A stretch of 64,000 bases of DNA from Hawksworthiomyces lignivorus (Eukaryota; Ascomycota; Sordariomycetes; Ophiostomatales; Ophiostomataceae), in the NCBI GenBank assembly GCA_002917075.1, contig NTMA01000034.1:124001-188000 (forward strand), written 5' to 3'. The translations under genes and the position numbers were made by a program. Shown here one piece after another: positions 48,412 to 57,995 of this stretch. The notes beneath the pieces were generated by a model. It saw only the letters and a program-made list of their open reading frames with translations, was not told the origin of the DNA and did no database searches. The stretch's first letter is position 1, and the number at the start of each line of letters is the position of its first letter.

Positions 48412-51400
48412 TCAATCTTCCAATGCTGCAAAGGCCACCAGGTTGTGCAAGAATCCATCCCGGCTCCACTCGCCGCTCACCATCTCCAAGGCTTCCAGCA
48501 GTCCTTCTTCTGACGGAAGCACGCTCGGCGGCAATGGTGGCGAGTCGGGGTCGTTCGGATCCCGGGCCTTCTCGCTCAGCTTGCGCAGCATCGAAATGGC
48601 AAGCACCACAATGTACATGAGCTCGCTGTCTTTGCGGGGCGGCTCCCGCAGGCGATATTGCCGGGCGTGGATCTCGACGCTCTCAAACTGCCGGCACAGA
48701 TCGCGCACCGAGCGGTGCAGGTTCTGCGCAAAGCCATTGCCGGCAGTCAGCCACGTCCGTGTTACACCAGTCTCGTAGCCCGGCACCAGAGAGGCAACGA
48801 TGTCGGCTGCCAAGAGGCCCTGCATCAAGATCGGCTTCCGCGCTTCGACTATCGGCGGCAGGTGGCGCGGGCGCGCCTCGCGGACGTGCTCTGGGATGGG
48901 CGAGATGGCGAGCGCAAATGTCCGCGTCAGGAGATCGGAGGGCGCAGTGGTCCCTGAGTCTATGCTGAAGACATTGCGGAAGTGCGTCCGGTTTGGCTCG
49001 TCTCGTGCAAGAAGCTTCGCTAGTGCATCGACGGCTGGTGGCAGGTAGGGGTGCAGGGTGGGCTGGTACGTTGGGAAGAAAATATGTGGGTTGTGCAGAT
49101 TTGGCGCCGGTGTTGGCGAGAAGGCCAGCAGAAACTGCAGGAAGCACAAGGCCTCCTCGCGGTCGGGGATCTCGATCGAGCCCGTGACGTTGGAAAGCAG
49201 CACGATCATATCCTTCATAAAATCCAGCATGTTGCGCTGAGTCCGCAGGAGCACGTTGCGTGTGCCGACGCATCGGATGAATTGGCAGAGAAATCGGACA
49301 GTCGTCTCGTCTGCGAGACAGACTTGGTTCCGCGGATTGAAAGACAGGTTGCGCAGGATGGTGGTAATACACAGCAGGTAGTCGACAGTTCTGTCCAGCT
49401 CTTCTTCTGTCGAGCCGACCTCGGGCTCGTCGCGGATTGACAGCCTCTCGAGCTGACAGGCTCTGGCAACGTCCTCGTACGGCGGAATCAAGATTTCGTC
49501 CGACACTTCGACGGTGCTATCTGCAAGGACTTCAACGAGCTCCTCAGCGTATTCGATTAGGCTCTCGAGCAAGTCGTCGCACTTGTCCAGCTCGATCTCA
49601 AGGCCGGGCATGTTCGATACAGTGACGGTGGCGAGCGTGTCAAGAGCAAGCCGTACTTCGCCATGTATGCCAGACTGGATGCTCTTGGTCATGGCATGGA
49701 TATCAATATTGCCAAGCTCGGTCGGTGCTGGAATTTCTGGCCGGAACTTCAAAATGTCGGTGACCACCTTTGTCGGAGCATAGATGTCCACACCACCAAA
49801 TGTATAGCTCTCCCGGCTGCAGGGCTTGTATTCATCTGAATCGACAAATGGCGGCACTGGAACACCTCCCACGGCTCCTTCCTCTGCCGGAAGAGCCCGG
49901 CCATCCATGTGAACAACCCTTGGAGTCAGGCCGGAGCCAATTCTACTCGGGTGAGCGGGCGACTGGGCTGCGAACTCTTCGTGCGTTGGTGTGCCGTGGG
50001 CGCTCTTTGGCACGCTGTTCTTGAGAGAGCCGCGTGGAACATTTGGCGGATGTTGGGCGCCCGGACCATGAGGCGTCGAGAAGCCATTCATGCTTGGGTG
50101 CTGACCATTTGGAGTCGACTGCTTCATAGGCGGCTGCGGCTGCCCCGGTTGCATCCGCTGTGCTTGGCCTGGTTGGCCCATCTGGCCAGGAGGCATGTGC
50201 GGATGCGTTGCGGATTTTGGCGTGCTAGGCATGGGGCTGCGGCCTGTAGGCTCATGTTGCTGCTGATGCTGCGGCTGTTGCGGCTGCATAGGTGTTTGTG
50301 GTTGCTGGACTTGTGGCTGTTGGTGAGGCTGCATTTGCTGCGGCGGCGGTTGCTGCGGCTGTGGCTGCTGAGACTGCTGCTGCTGAAATTGCATCTGCTG
50401 CTGCTGTTGTTGCTGTTGCTGCTGCTGTAGTTGTTGCTGCTGCTGCTGGTGGTGATTTGCCTTTGCCCGGCTCTGTGTCCAGAACTCTTCAAACTTGAGT
50501 AGGTTCCTTTCGTATATGGCTTTGATTTGCCCCGCGACGGCGTGTATCTGAGGCGGTGGGAAGCCAAGAATGTGAGACACTTGAGGCCAGTTATTGCTTT
50601 GCGTAACATGACGGTAGCCGTTGAACTTTTGAACGGTCTGAAAAAGTAGCATGAGATGCACCTGGCGATCCCCTGCCACCGGATTCATATCTAGCTGCAA
50701 GTTCCGTCGGCTCATAAAGACAGAGAGCTGCTGCAGAAACTGATCCGGGGCAAACCGCTGTCCAGGTGGCGCCGGACCTGCCACGGGCGGCTGGGCGCCG
50801 GGCTTCATGCCGCCAGGAGTACCCGGAGGTCCCTGGCCATTGGGGCCAGCTTGCTGCGGCGGTTGCTGCTGCTGCTGTTGCTGCTGCTGTTGTTGCTGGT
50901 GCTGCTGCTGCTGTCGCGCCAGCATATTGCGCTGCTGTGCAGGAATATTAGGACCCTGCATCTGTGCAGCAGCCTGCATGTTTCCTTGCTGCAGCTGTCT
51001 CTGCAGCTGCATCTGATACATGAGCTTTTGCTGCTCGAGTGGGTTCCGCGCCTGAGCCAGCTGCTGCTGCATCTGTGGCGTGAACATCTGGTTTGGCATC
51101 TGGCCCATCTGCGCCATCGGATTCATCTGGTTCATCTGGTTCATTTGGTTCATCTGATTCATTTGGTTCATCTGGTTCATCTGATTCATCTGGTTCATTT
51201 GGCCCATCGGGCCAACGGGACCCATTGGAGACATCTGACCCATCTGCTGTGGCATCTGGCCCATATGCTGCGGCATCATCTGGCCGGGCATCTGCCCAGG
51301 GTTGGGTGATGGGCGCGCAGGAGATGGGGTTGGTGTAAAGTTCGGGTTGAATCCTGGCTGGAAGTTGTTCGCCTGGGCGTACGGGTTTTGCTGCGGCGCA

Positions 51401-52047
51401 GGGCTTGGGTCGGACGGCACGGGCGATGCTTGCGGAGCAAAACTCTGCGTAGCGGGCGAAAAGGGGTGAGGAGATGTTGTCGACACCCGCTGGGGGACGC
51501 TGCCAGATCGGATCTGGTTGGCCATGATGGGGGATGGCGTCGCGTTCGCGGAGCCGTTCGGCGGAAGATGGGGATAGGATTGTTGCGGCGTGTTTTGTTG
51601 CTGCTGCTGCTGAGGCGGCATCGCGCCTGGAGGGAAATTAGGAAAGTGCGCTTGCTGTGGCGTCTCGGCGCGTGATGTCGGAAGCATACCGGCGTTCTGC
51701 CGTGGAGATCCCGCCAGGCTGTCTTCTCGGGGACGCGGTCGTTTCGATGGGATGACTGGGTTGGTTTGGAACATGGGATTCTGGAAGGCAGATGGCGAGG
51801 CGTTGCGCATCGGGCCATTCGACATGTTTTGGACATTTTGGACATTTTGCTGCATGGCCATCATATGTTGCTGCTGCTGCTGGGGATTTGCGAACTGGTT
51901 TGGATTGAACTGGGCCGCGTTGGCGGCCATGAAAGCTGAAGGGTCCATCATTCCGCCAACACCAACAGCCGCGTTCGGGTCGTTGATGTGAGGGAAGCCG
52001 TTGCCATTGTGATTCTGGACAGCGGCTTCATTCATCCAGGAGCTCAT
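48412..52047 (-). CDS. swi1: Swi1, ARID subunit of the SWI/SNF remodelling complex
   Basis: One open frame of 1211 aa. The N-terminal 425 residues are low complexity: Gln, Pro, Met and Asn rich, with a run of about nine MNQ units and glutamine tracts. An ARID/BRIGHT DNA-binding domain lies at about 430-525 (FLQQLSVFMSRRNLQLDM, GYRHVTQSNNWPQVSHILGF). Another Gln/Pro-rich stretch follows (about 530-660). The conserved C-terminal domain (about 730-1211) is of SWI1 type (LCITTILRNLSFNPRNQ). In the family it targets SWI/SNF to promoters. The start MSSWMNEAAVQNH is the first Met in frame. A splice acceptor lies 2 bases upstream of the ATG, so a leader intron is likely. Confidence 0.9.
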   Translation of the reverse strand: MSSWMNEAAVQNHNGNGFPHINDPNAAVGVGGMMDPSAFMAANAAQFNPNQFANPQQQQQHMMAMQQNVQNVQNMSNGPMRNASPSAFQNPMFQTNPVIPSKRPRPREDSLAGSPRQNAGMLPTSRAETPQQAHFPNFPPGAMPPQQQQQQNTPQQSYPHLPPNGSANATPSPIMANQIRSGSVPQRVSTTSPHPFSPATQSFAPQASPVPSDPSPAPQQNPYAQANNFQPGFNPNFTPTPSPARPSPNPGQMPGQMMPQHMGQMPQQMGQMSPMGPVGPMGQMNQMNQMNQMNQMNQMNQMNQMNQMNPMAQMGQMPNQMFTPQMQQQLAQARNPLEQQKLMYQMQLQRQLQQGNMQAAAQMQGPNIPAQQRNMLARQQQQHQQQQQQQQQQQQPPQQAGPNGQGPPGTPGGMKPGAQPPVAGPAPPGQRFAPDQFLQQLSVFMSRRNLQLDMNPVAGDRQVHLMLLFQTVQKFNGYRHVTQSNNWPQVSHILGFPPPQIHAVAGQIKAIYERNLLKFEEFWTQSRAKANHHQQQQQQLQQQQQQQQQQQMQFQQQQSQQPQPQQPPPQQMQPHQQPQVQQPQTPMQPQQPQHQQQHEPTGRSPMPSTPKSATHPHMPPGQMGQPGQAQRMQPGQPQPPMKQSTPNGQHPSMNGFSTPHGPGAQHPPNVPRGSLKNSVPKSAHGTPTHEEFAAQSPAHPSRIGSGLTPRVVHMDGRALPAEEGAVGGVPVPPFVDSDEYKPCSRESYTFGGVDIYAPTKVVTDILKFRPEIPAPTELGNIDIHAMTKSIQSGIHGEVRLALDTLATVTVSNMPGLEIELDKCDDLLESLIEYAEELVEVLADSTVEVSDEILIPPYEDVARACQLERLSIRDEPEVGSTEEELDRTVDYLLCITTILRNLSFNPRNQVCLADETTVRFLCQFIRCVGTRNVLLRTQRNMLDFMKDMIVLLSNVTGSIEIPDREEALCFLQFLLAFSPTPAPNLHNPHIFFPTYQPTLHPYLPPAVDALAKLLARDEPNRTHFRNVFSIDSGTTAPSDLLTRTFALAISPIPEHVREARPRHLPPIVEARKPILMQGLLAADIVASLVPGYETGVTRTWLTAGNGFAQNLHRSVRDLCRQFESVEIHARQYRLREPPRKDSELMYIVVLAISMLRKLSEKARDPNDPDSPPLPPSVLPSEEGLLEALEMVSGEWSRDGFLHNLVAFAALED
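50390..50460. repeat. Glutamine-codon microsatellites in swi1
   Basis: CTG/TTG repeats (CAG/CAA on the coding strand) encode a glutamine run after the ARID domain. A second run lies at about 50863-50917, before the ARID domain. Length variation between strains is expected. Confidence 0.8.
51117..51204. repeat. 9-base minisatellite encoding Met-Asn-Gln in swi1
   Basis: About nine units of TTCATCTGG or TTCATTTGG type (minus-strand codons ATG-AAC/AAT-CAG/CAA) lie in tandem. Synonymous third-base variants distinguish the copies. Confidence 0.85.
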
Positions 52048-52049
52048 GG

Positions 52050-53102
52050 CTGATGAGAGACAAGGGGGAGAGGCAGCGAATGACAGATGAGGACAAGGAC
52101 GAGGGCGAAAGCGGAGGCGGAGGAGAGGGCCGACGAGGACGATGGGCCCATCTGCCTTAGATTGAAAAGCCTTGCGACGGAGGTCAGCTCAATCACAACA
52201 GCGAAGAAAAGACGCGGTATCATCCAGAAATAGCGACGCCTGATATTATCTAGATAATCTAGATGGGAAGTGACACGGCAGAGGCTTTTTTTTTGTCGCG
52301 ATGGGGGAGAAGGAGTCGCGCGTCAGGTCGCGGCTGTGTGTGTCAGGGTATGGGGCGGCGTTGGTGGGTTTTCTTTGGGGGTGAGGTGTGTGGTGAAAAG
52401 GAACACGAGTTTTGGATTATGGGGGTGATAAGGGAAGTGTTTTTTTTTTTTCTTTCTTTTTTTTTTTTACTCTTTTTTTTTTTTTTGCTCTGTTCTCACT
52501 GTACGCTCCTGTGTCCTCTCCCTGCTATGGACTTCGTATTAGGGGTGGTCTTTTGGGGGAAGGTGCACTGTTACGTCCACCAATAACAAACGGGCGCAAC
52601 AGGGGCAAATGAGAGTGAAATGGGCAGGAGCGAAATGCGCTGCTAGTAGGGGAAGGAGCAGCAGAAGGAAAAGGCAGACACAGCTCAACAGGCAGGAAAA
52701 AAAAAAGAGGAGCGAAAAAAGGAAGGAGAAGGAAGGGACTGGGAGCAGGGCAACACTGGAAAGAACGAGCTTGCCCGACAGCACGCTTCTCGCTAACAAC
52801 AAAAAAATAGCAAAAGAAGCAAATTGCTAGCACGACCAGGCAAGCACGTCCTGTAGTCGGGGAAGGCAATATCACTGACGAGGCCAGAAGGACCAGGGAA
52901 AAAAAGTTCGGTCGCAACAGCCAACTCTCCTCGAAGGATGGTCGCGCGCTCAGATCAACCCATCTAGCCACAACGCGACAGACGTCCGAGGCAGCGTGTC
53001 ACTCGTCGCTAAAGATGCAAACGAGACTTGCAAATACAAATGCCGGGATGGGGCAAAAGGGGGTAATGCAAGACTCGACAGACAGAGAAATCGCAGACTT
53101 AC
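52050..53102 (-). other. Possible long 5' UTR intron of swi1
   Basis: A strong donor, CTTAG|GTAAGTCTG, sits on the minus strand at 53102. An acceptor, TCTCATCAG, ends at 52050, two bases before the swi1 ATG. Splicing would remove 1053 bases of pyrimidine- and purine-tract sequence. This rests on splice motifs alone, and other acceptors in between (for example near 52160) are possible. Confidence 0.35.
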
Positions 53103-54701
53103 CTAAGGCGCGCTTTTGCTTGGTGCTCGGTGCGTTGTTGCTGGTATGTTCGGGCGGGTTGGTATTTCCAGTGGAAGGCAAAAGGCAGAGGAAAAAGACA
53201 TTTCGGGGGGGGGGGACCTTGGGAAGTAGAGGCACAAGAGAAACTGGCCTCCCTTTTTGACATGGCTGGGTTTCATCATGGAGCTATTCCTAAAACGGGA
53301 AACGACTGCCTTAGCGAGTGGATCCCCTCTAAGTTTGTCCAATAATAATATTGATAGTTGCGAGGTATACTATGCACTTTGCATAAGATAGTACTTCTGT
53401 TTGCTGGAATCCTATAAGCGATATAAGTATATATCTACATAGTACAAAGAATCTATCTGCCCCACTTCCAAGTCCGTTCCACGTTCGTGTCCGTACGAGG
53501 GAGAGTAATATGTAGTGTGAGTTTTGCTGCATCAGGCGAACAAAGAGGCTCTTCATTCTTTCTCAACCAGCCTAGGCATGTACCAAGGCGTGGTAGGCTG
53601 TGTGCAGGTGTTTGCAAACTGCCTTTCTCAAGCCCTCTGCCAAATTTCCGCGAACTAAACGAAAGAGTAAGGTGGTGTTGGGCTCGAGATCCTGCATCGT
53701 ACATGAGGTGCCATCTTGTGAGGATCTCGCTGAGACGAACGCTGCTTCGAATACCGGAAGACGGCGGAACAGGCGAGCAGCGAAGATATAGCACGCATAT
53801 GTTACAGGGACGTTGGCACATCAGCGACCGGATGATCTTAATGGATAATATGATGGAAGAGTGCAAGTACACGAAGTCAAGCAGCCCGATCCATGTGCTT
53901 CGTTTAAGCTTACACAAAGAGGAAAGATGGGAAGGCAGCCGGAACAGGTACAGATGTCACGCAGGAAAAGGAACAGGGGCTTGGCACCGGACAAAGGCAG
54001 ATCTTAGATAGTATCCACGATCGATCGACTAAGATCCCCCAGACAAACTTGGAGTGTGTGCAATTGTACTCCTCTGGAGCCAACGCAGGAGAGAGATCCT
54101 TTGCCGCCTCGGCCCTATCCGGCGGAGGGATAGAAAAGTAGGAAAGATGAACTAACCCGGTACTTGACGCATGGGGAGTGGAAACCTTAAAGAAACTAAA
54201 CGTCTTTTCCAGGCTTTCCATTTGCCGTTGGGTGCCCAACTGTCTCTATCCACCAGACTGCTGCTATCGCTGTGGCGGATACGACGATAAAGCGCAGAAG
54301 CACTGCCCAGGACAGGCTGCTGCATTGGGGCCGTCGTTTTACTAGCCAGTAGAGTAAAAGCCCGGAAAAGGGTCTCCTTAAGCATAGGCTCTTCTCAAGA
54401 GAAAGTAAGACACAAAATGCTGTGCCGAGGATAGGGAGTAGTTATGGTGCAACGTGCAAACCTTGCAGTGTGCAACAGCATTTCGCACTCGGCATCAATG
54501 GGCGTGAGCATGGTCCAAGCTCCGCCATTGGAGGCCAAGCCAAATTGGGGATATCAAGGTTATTTAGGAGCAAGATCAAGCACACCATCCAATGTAGTAC
54601 ACCAGCCAAAAGCGCCTGTAACAAAGCCAAACCGCGATTTGCTCAAAAAAAAAGTTTGTTGCACAGGTCCGTCTCTTATAACACTTCAAACTCGGTGCAT
54701 T
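53103..54701. other. Gene-less stretch upstream of swi1 and the EVE gene
   Basis: No protein-like frame is recognised in 1.6 kb. It includes a G tract near 53205-53213. It should contain the promoters of swi1 (minus) and the EVE-domain gene (plus). Confidence 0.5.
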
Positions 54702-55657
54702 ATGGCAAAGAGAAAGCTGGACGAGGGGAACCAGGCAGTTGAGGCAGACGAGGCTCCTCGGCGGTCGACACGGCAGAAGACTGCACGCGCGGGGGCCAAG
54801 CAAACGCCGGTCGCGTCTGAAAAGCCTAAGCCGCAGAAGAAAGGGGGCAAAGCTCAGACAAAACCAGATGCAAGCGTGGAAAAGCAGGCAGCCGAGACCA
54901 AAACTAAGACCAAATCGTCAACTCAGAAGAAAAGTCAACCGGCGCCGCCACCGGCCGACGGCGAGCGGAATTACTGGCTCCTCAAAGCGGAACCGGAATC
55001 CCGGTTTGAAAATGGTGTCGATGTCAAATTTTCAATTGATGACTTGGCCGCAAGAACGGAGCCTGAGCCATGGGATGGTAAGTTTGCATTCCCCTCGTTT
55101 CAGAAGCTGTGCCGCTGCTCCGCTGCTAACGACGAGGTAGGCATCCGTAACTATGGAGGCAAGTAGCAGTAGCCTTCGGTGCTGTATGAAACTGAACTCC
55201 AAACTGACTAAACTGCAGCCCGGAATAACCTGCGGGCTATGAAAAAGGGAGACCTTGCCTTCTTCTATCACTCCAATTGCAAAGAGCCCGGCATTGTCGG
55301 GACTATGGAGATTGTCCAGGAGCATTCTCCAGATCGTATGTACTCGTCCGGGCTGCGCTCTAATACTAATCCAATTCGGCTCTCATATTTACAATTTTGG
55401 TTACAGTGTCTGCTCACGATCCCAAAGCTCCATATTATGACCCGTCATCCAAGCCAAGCGATCCGAAATGGAGCGTTGTGCATGTGAAGTTTCGGAGCAA
55501 GTTCAAGAAACCAATCACTCTTAAAGAGCTCCGCGAACTCGGCGGGTCGGGCCAGCCGCTGGAGCAGATGCAGATGCTGAGGCAGACGCGTCTAAGCGTG
55601 AGCAAGGTCGGCGCAGCAGAATGGGACTTTCTTGTGGGGTTGGCCGAGGAGAAGTAA
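54702..55657 (+). CDS. EVE-domain protein (THYN1-like)
   Basis: Model: join(54702..55077,55141..55158,55219..55335,55407..55657), 253 aa. The N-terminal 85 residues are Lys-rich and probably nuclear. The EVE domain starts at NYWLLKAEPESRFENGVDVKFS and continues through the 18-base exon (GIRNYG), RNNLRAMKKGDLAFFYHSNCKEPGIVG and LSAHDPKAPYYDP. EVE domains are related to YTH/PUA folds and bind modified DNA or RNA bases; the human member is THYN1. Intron 2 uses a GC donor (GGAG|GCAAGT) and is required to keep the frame. Start: first Met of the Lys-rich tail; an upstream in-frame Met is likely only leader. Confidence 0.87.
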
Positions 55658-55775
55658 GCAACGGCCAAAAGTATATTGATATCATGACGGTCGCATTGGC
55701 AAACCGCTCGTTTCAGTACTGTACTATTAGACACTGTAAGAACAGCCCTTAATTTTATAACCAGAACAGCACAAT

Positions 55776-57152
55776 TCATGTTCTCTCCAACTTCCGCTTC
55801 GTATCTTCCAACACCGAGCGGAGACCAGCATCCAACTCTTCTCTTCTCAGCAGGATGTCGATCCAAGCGACAGTCTTTGCTGCAAATGCGGTCTTGTCGC
55901 TCGTCTTCTCTAAAGCCTCGCGGACGCTGGCCAGCGCGGTCCGCAGCGCCCGCGGGAATGTTGGCGCATCCGGGTTCTGGCCCAGGATGGGCTGCTTGAC
56001 GCGGCAATTCCACGTCGCAGGGTCGGCCGGATACTGCGCGTCCATGACCTCCAGGACGTGCGCAATAATGCGTGCCTGGGCCGGGACCGTGTGAACAAAT
56101 AAAGCAAACAGGTCAAAAAAGGACTCGGCGGCGCCGGGGCTGAAAAAGGGCTGCTTCTGTGCCACGTCAAAGATGGCCCGGGGAATGGCGCCGTCCAGGG
56201 CGGGGCTGGCCGCAAGCTTGCGCACTGCTTCCTCGCTAAAGGCCGCGGGCTTCTTCTTTCCGGAGGGGACAAGATCCTTGGGCAGAATGGCCACGTTGGA
56301 GAAGTCGGTCTCCTCCTCATCGTCGTCGTCGTCGTCGTCGTCAAACATGAATCCCTCGCCTTCGTCGTACACGTTCCCTTCCTCGCCGTCTATTGCCTTC
56401 TTCTCTTTTTGGCTGTCGGCAGCCAGGGCCGCGACGCTTGCGGCGTCGTAGGAAGCCGCAGCCGATGCCGGCGCCGCTGCTATTCCCGTCTTCTTCGCCA
56501 GCCTCGCCAGCCACTCCATCTCCACCCGGGCATACTCGACCCACACCAGGATGTCGCTGGTGCAGAACCGGCACCCCCGCATGAAGAAGCCCCGCGCCGC
56601 CTCCATGTCGCCGTCCTGGGCGGCCCGCCGCCCCGCAATCACCCAGAGCTCGCCGTCGCTCGGCAGCATGCGCAGGGCGCGCGTCATGATGCGCCGCCAC
56701 CGCTTGGTGGCCTTGACCTGCGCCGCGTACGCGAGGTATCGGCGCCACAGGAGGCCGCTGCCCGGGTGGCGGCCCACCGCCCGCTCAAAGGTCTGGAAGA
56801 TGCGCCCCTGGCTCGCGTGGCCCGACGGCGCCTGCTTGATCTTGAGCCGCATGCAGCGCTTGGCCCGCAGGCCCTCGAGCGACTGCTCCCACGCAATGTA
56901 GGCCAGGAAGTCGGCCGGCTGCGAGCCGGGGGCGAGGACGAGGCGCTCGAATTCGGTGCGCTTCTGGACCAGCGTGCGGATCTCGTCCTACTCGTAGCAG
57001 AATCAAGATGGTCAGAAACAAGCTTGCAAAGAGTGAAGATCCAATCCTCAGAACCAGCCTACCTTAGAGAAGATCTCCTTGGATTCGAATTCGCGGAGCT
57101 GAGGCACAGCTCGCTCCAGATAGAAGCGTGCTTTGTCGTCTACCCGTGCCAT
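55776..57152 (-). CDS. utp6: Utp6, U3 snoRNP / SSU processome protein
   Basis: Model: complement join(55776..56987,57063..57152), 433 aa. The N-terminus MARVDDKARFYLERAVPQLREFESKEIFSK joins DEIRTLVQKRTEFER, the UTP6 signature. HAT-type tetratricopeptide-like helices follow (FQTFERAVGRHPGSGLLWRRYLAYA, ELWVIAGRRAAQDGDMEAARGFFMRG), with an acidic insert (about 240-260, DDDDDDDDEEE). Role: part of the UTP-B subcomplex that assembles on the 5' part of pre-rRNA in the 90S particle. An ATCACGTG (minus strand, 57420-57427) lies about 270 bases upstream. Confidence 0.93.
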
Positions 57153-57995
57153 TTTGCCAATATGCAATGCAGAATCACACGAATAGTAATGACTAGTGAG
57201 CGACTCGGAGAGAGAACCTCACGATCTTGAAATCACGAAGACGCACACGCCAAAGTTTTTTGATTTTGCTGTATAAATTTTGGTGGTCTACAGACTTAGG
57301 TAGTACTCACTTTTTCTGCCAAAAAAAATTTGGCGGTGAAACGTTATCTAATCTCCTCGGCTCTGATTTCTCCAGCCAAAAGCCTCAAATATGGGGGGGG
57401 TCAAATCGCAAAATACAAGCACGTGATAGAGCAGCCATTTTCATCTCTCAGCAAAAGGCGACAAGCAGAGCAGGCACGCGACAAGACAATACCCCAGGCA
57501 ATTCACATGGCAGCTGTATCTGCTTCCTTTTATCATCGGTACTGCCGGATTCTATTGTTGAGCTGACTTTGAAGCAACATACGGTTGGTCAAACCGAGTG
57601 AGGCCTCATTGCGCATCGGAGGGGATCACCGACGCTAAGGTGCATCAAACTCGAGCCTGATTGGCTGTGGCCTTCATATCCTGAACCCCCCCCGCCCGGT
57701 CCGGAAGGTGCTGTGATAGAGCCGAGCCTCGCTGCATGCTGCGGCAGACTTCGAGTCAACCTGCTTGGCGCTTCACGGTGAAACCCTCTGGCTCTCTGTA
57801 CTTTAGCCTCGTCCTACATGAGATAACTATGTCATAGTGTTTAAAAAGGCTGTGGAGAAGCCTCGAGGAAAGTTGAAAAACGAAAAAACCAGGTGACTGC
57901 GTGGATAGATAACATCCAAGAGCACTAGCATCGTCTCATCACTTCTGTCGACCAAGTCATATCTCGCCGTCGACAGAGGTTCATCCGCTCTCAAC
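57153..57995. promoter_or_regulatory. Divergent upstream region of utp6 and a Zn2Cys6 gene
   Basis: 843 bases without a gene. ATCACGTG on the minus strand (57420-57427) is placed to act on utp6. Short C and G tracts (57396, 57690) are present. Function is inferred. Confidence 0.4.
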
